This document shows positions 63,881-64,000 of a stretch of 64,000 bases of DNA, piece by piece. The position numbers and the translations under genes are program-made. The notes under the pieces are model-generated. The model was not told the origin of the DNA and did not search any database. It saw only the letters and a list, made by a program, of their open reading frames with translations. This DNA comes from Chionis minor (lineage: Eukaryota > Chordata > Aves > Charadriiformes > Chionididae): NCBI GenBank assembly GCA_013398295.1, contig VZSF01003483.1, positions 91,433 to 155,432 on the forward strand, given 5' to 3'. How positions within the stretch are numbered: the stretch's first letter is position 1; every line of letters begins with the position of its first letter.

Positions 63881-64000
63881 CTCCGGCTGGCCTTGGCGCC
63901 CCTCCTGTCCCCTCCCCACCTGCTTTTCCTGCCGCCCGGACCCCGCGACGTCCCGCACCCCAAAACGGGGCGAGCGGCCGGGCGGGCATTTCCCCGCCCC
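63881..64000 (-). promoter_or_regulatory. ENHO: CpG-rich block, possible ENHO promoter / first exon
   Basis: The end of the window is dense in CpG (GCCGCCCGG, CGCGACGTCC, GCGAGCGGCCGGGCGGG) and ends with a CCCCGCCCC GC box. On the - strand a possible donor (AAGCAG|GTGGGG) lies at 63,919-63,920. Together with the acceptor near 63,598 this would give a small 5' exon and a short intron. The block is cut by the window edge, so the true start site cannot be seen. Confidence 0.45.

Overview
The window is vertebrate nuclear DNA, most likely avian. It has vertebrate-type exons with canonical GT/AG splice sites inside long introns. Several CR1-type LINE fragments carry the 3' end typical of birds. Two genes lie in the order known from the DNAI1-ENHO-CNTFR neighbourhood (human 9p13; avian Z would be expected, but this is inference). 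I saw no bacterial genes, operons, CRISPR arrays, rRNA or tRNA.

DNAI1 (dynein axonemal intermediate chain 1) occupies 1 to about 60,860 on the + strand. The window opens inside an intron and holds the last seven coding exons: 1878-1967, 6617-6704, 8538-8617, 15031-15179, 16058-16157, 31244-31429 and 60616-60720. Joined, they keep one reading frame of 265 codons plus a TGA stop. They encode the C-terminal part of the WD40 beta-propeller and the short tail. The 5' exons lie to the left of the window. A poly(A) signal follows 115 bases after the stop. The last intron is about 29.2 kb, nearly half the window. It contains repeats and some blocks that may be regulatory or unannotated exons.

ENHO (adropin) lies on the - strand at the right edge, tail to tail with DNAI1. 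A single 61-codon reading frame at 63110-63295 starts MGAA and ends YLLQP, both hallmarks of adropin. Its bases 61,918-61,923 give a candidate poly(A) signal. A candidate splice acceptor near 63,597 and a CpG-rich, GC-box-bearing block at 63,880-64,000 suggest a 5' exon and promoter. The peptide is clearly shorter than mammalian adropin (76 aa), and the loss falls in the part that becomes the secreted peptide.

Repeats: CR1 fragments at 16,455-16,558, 20,558-20,938, 36,858-37,025 and 47,075-47,511. An older reverse-transcriptase-derived LINE relic lies at about 42,560-43,260, two MIR-like SINE relics at about 4,430-4,585 and 34,345-34,535, and an L2-like tail at about 5,900-6,032. Several short A/T tracts and microsatellites are also present. 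GC content and CpG density rise to the right, especially beyond about 57 kb. Long open frames there are mostly a result of composition.
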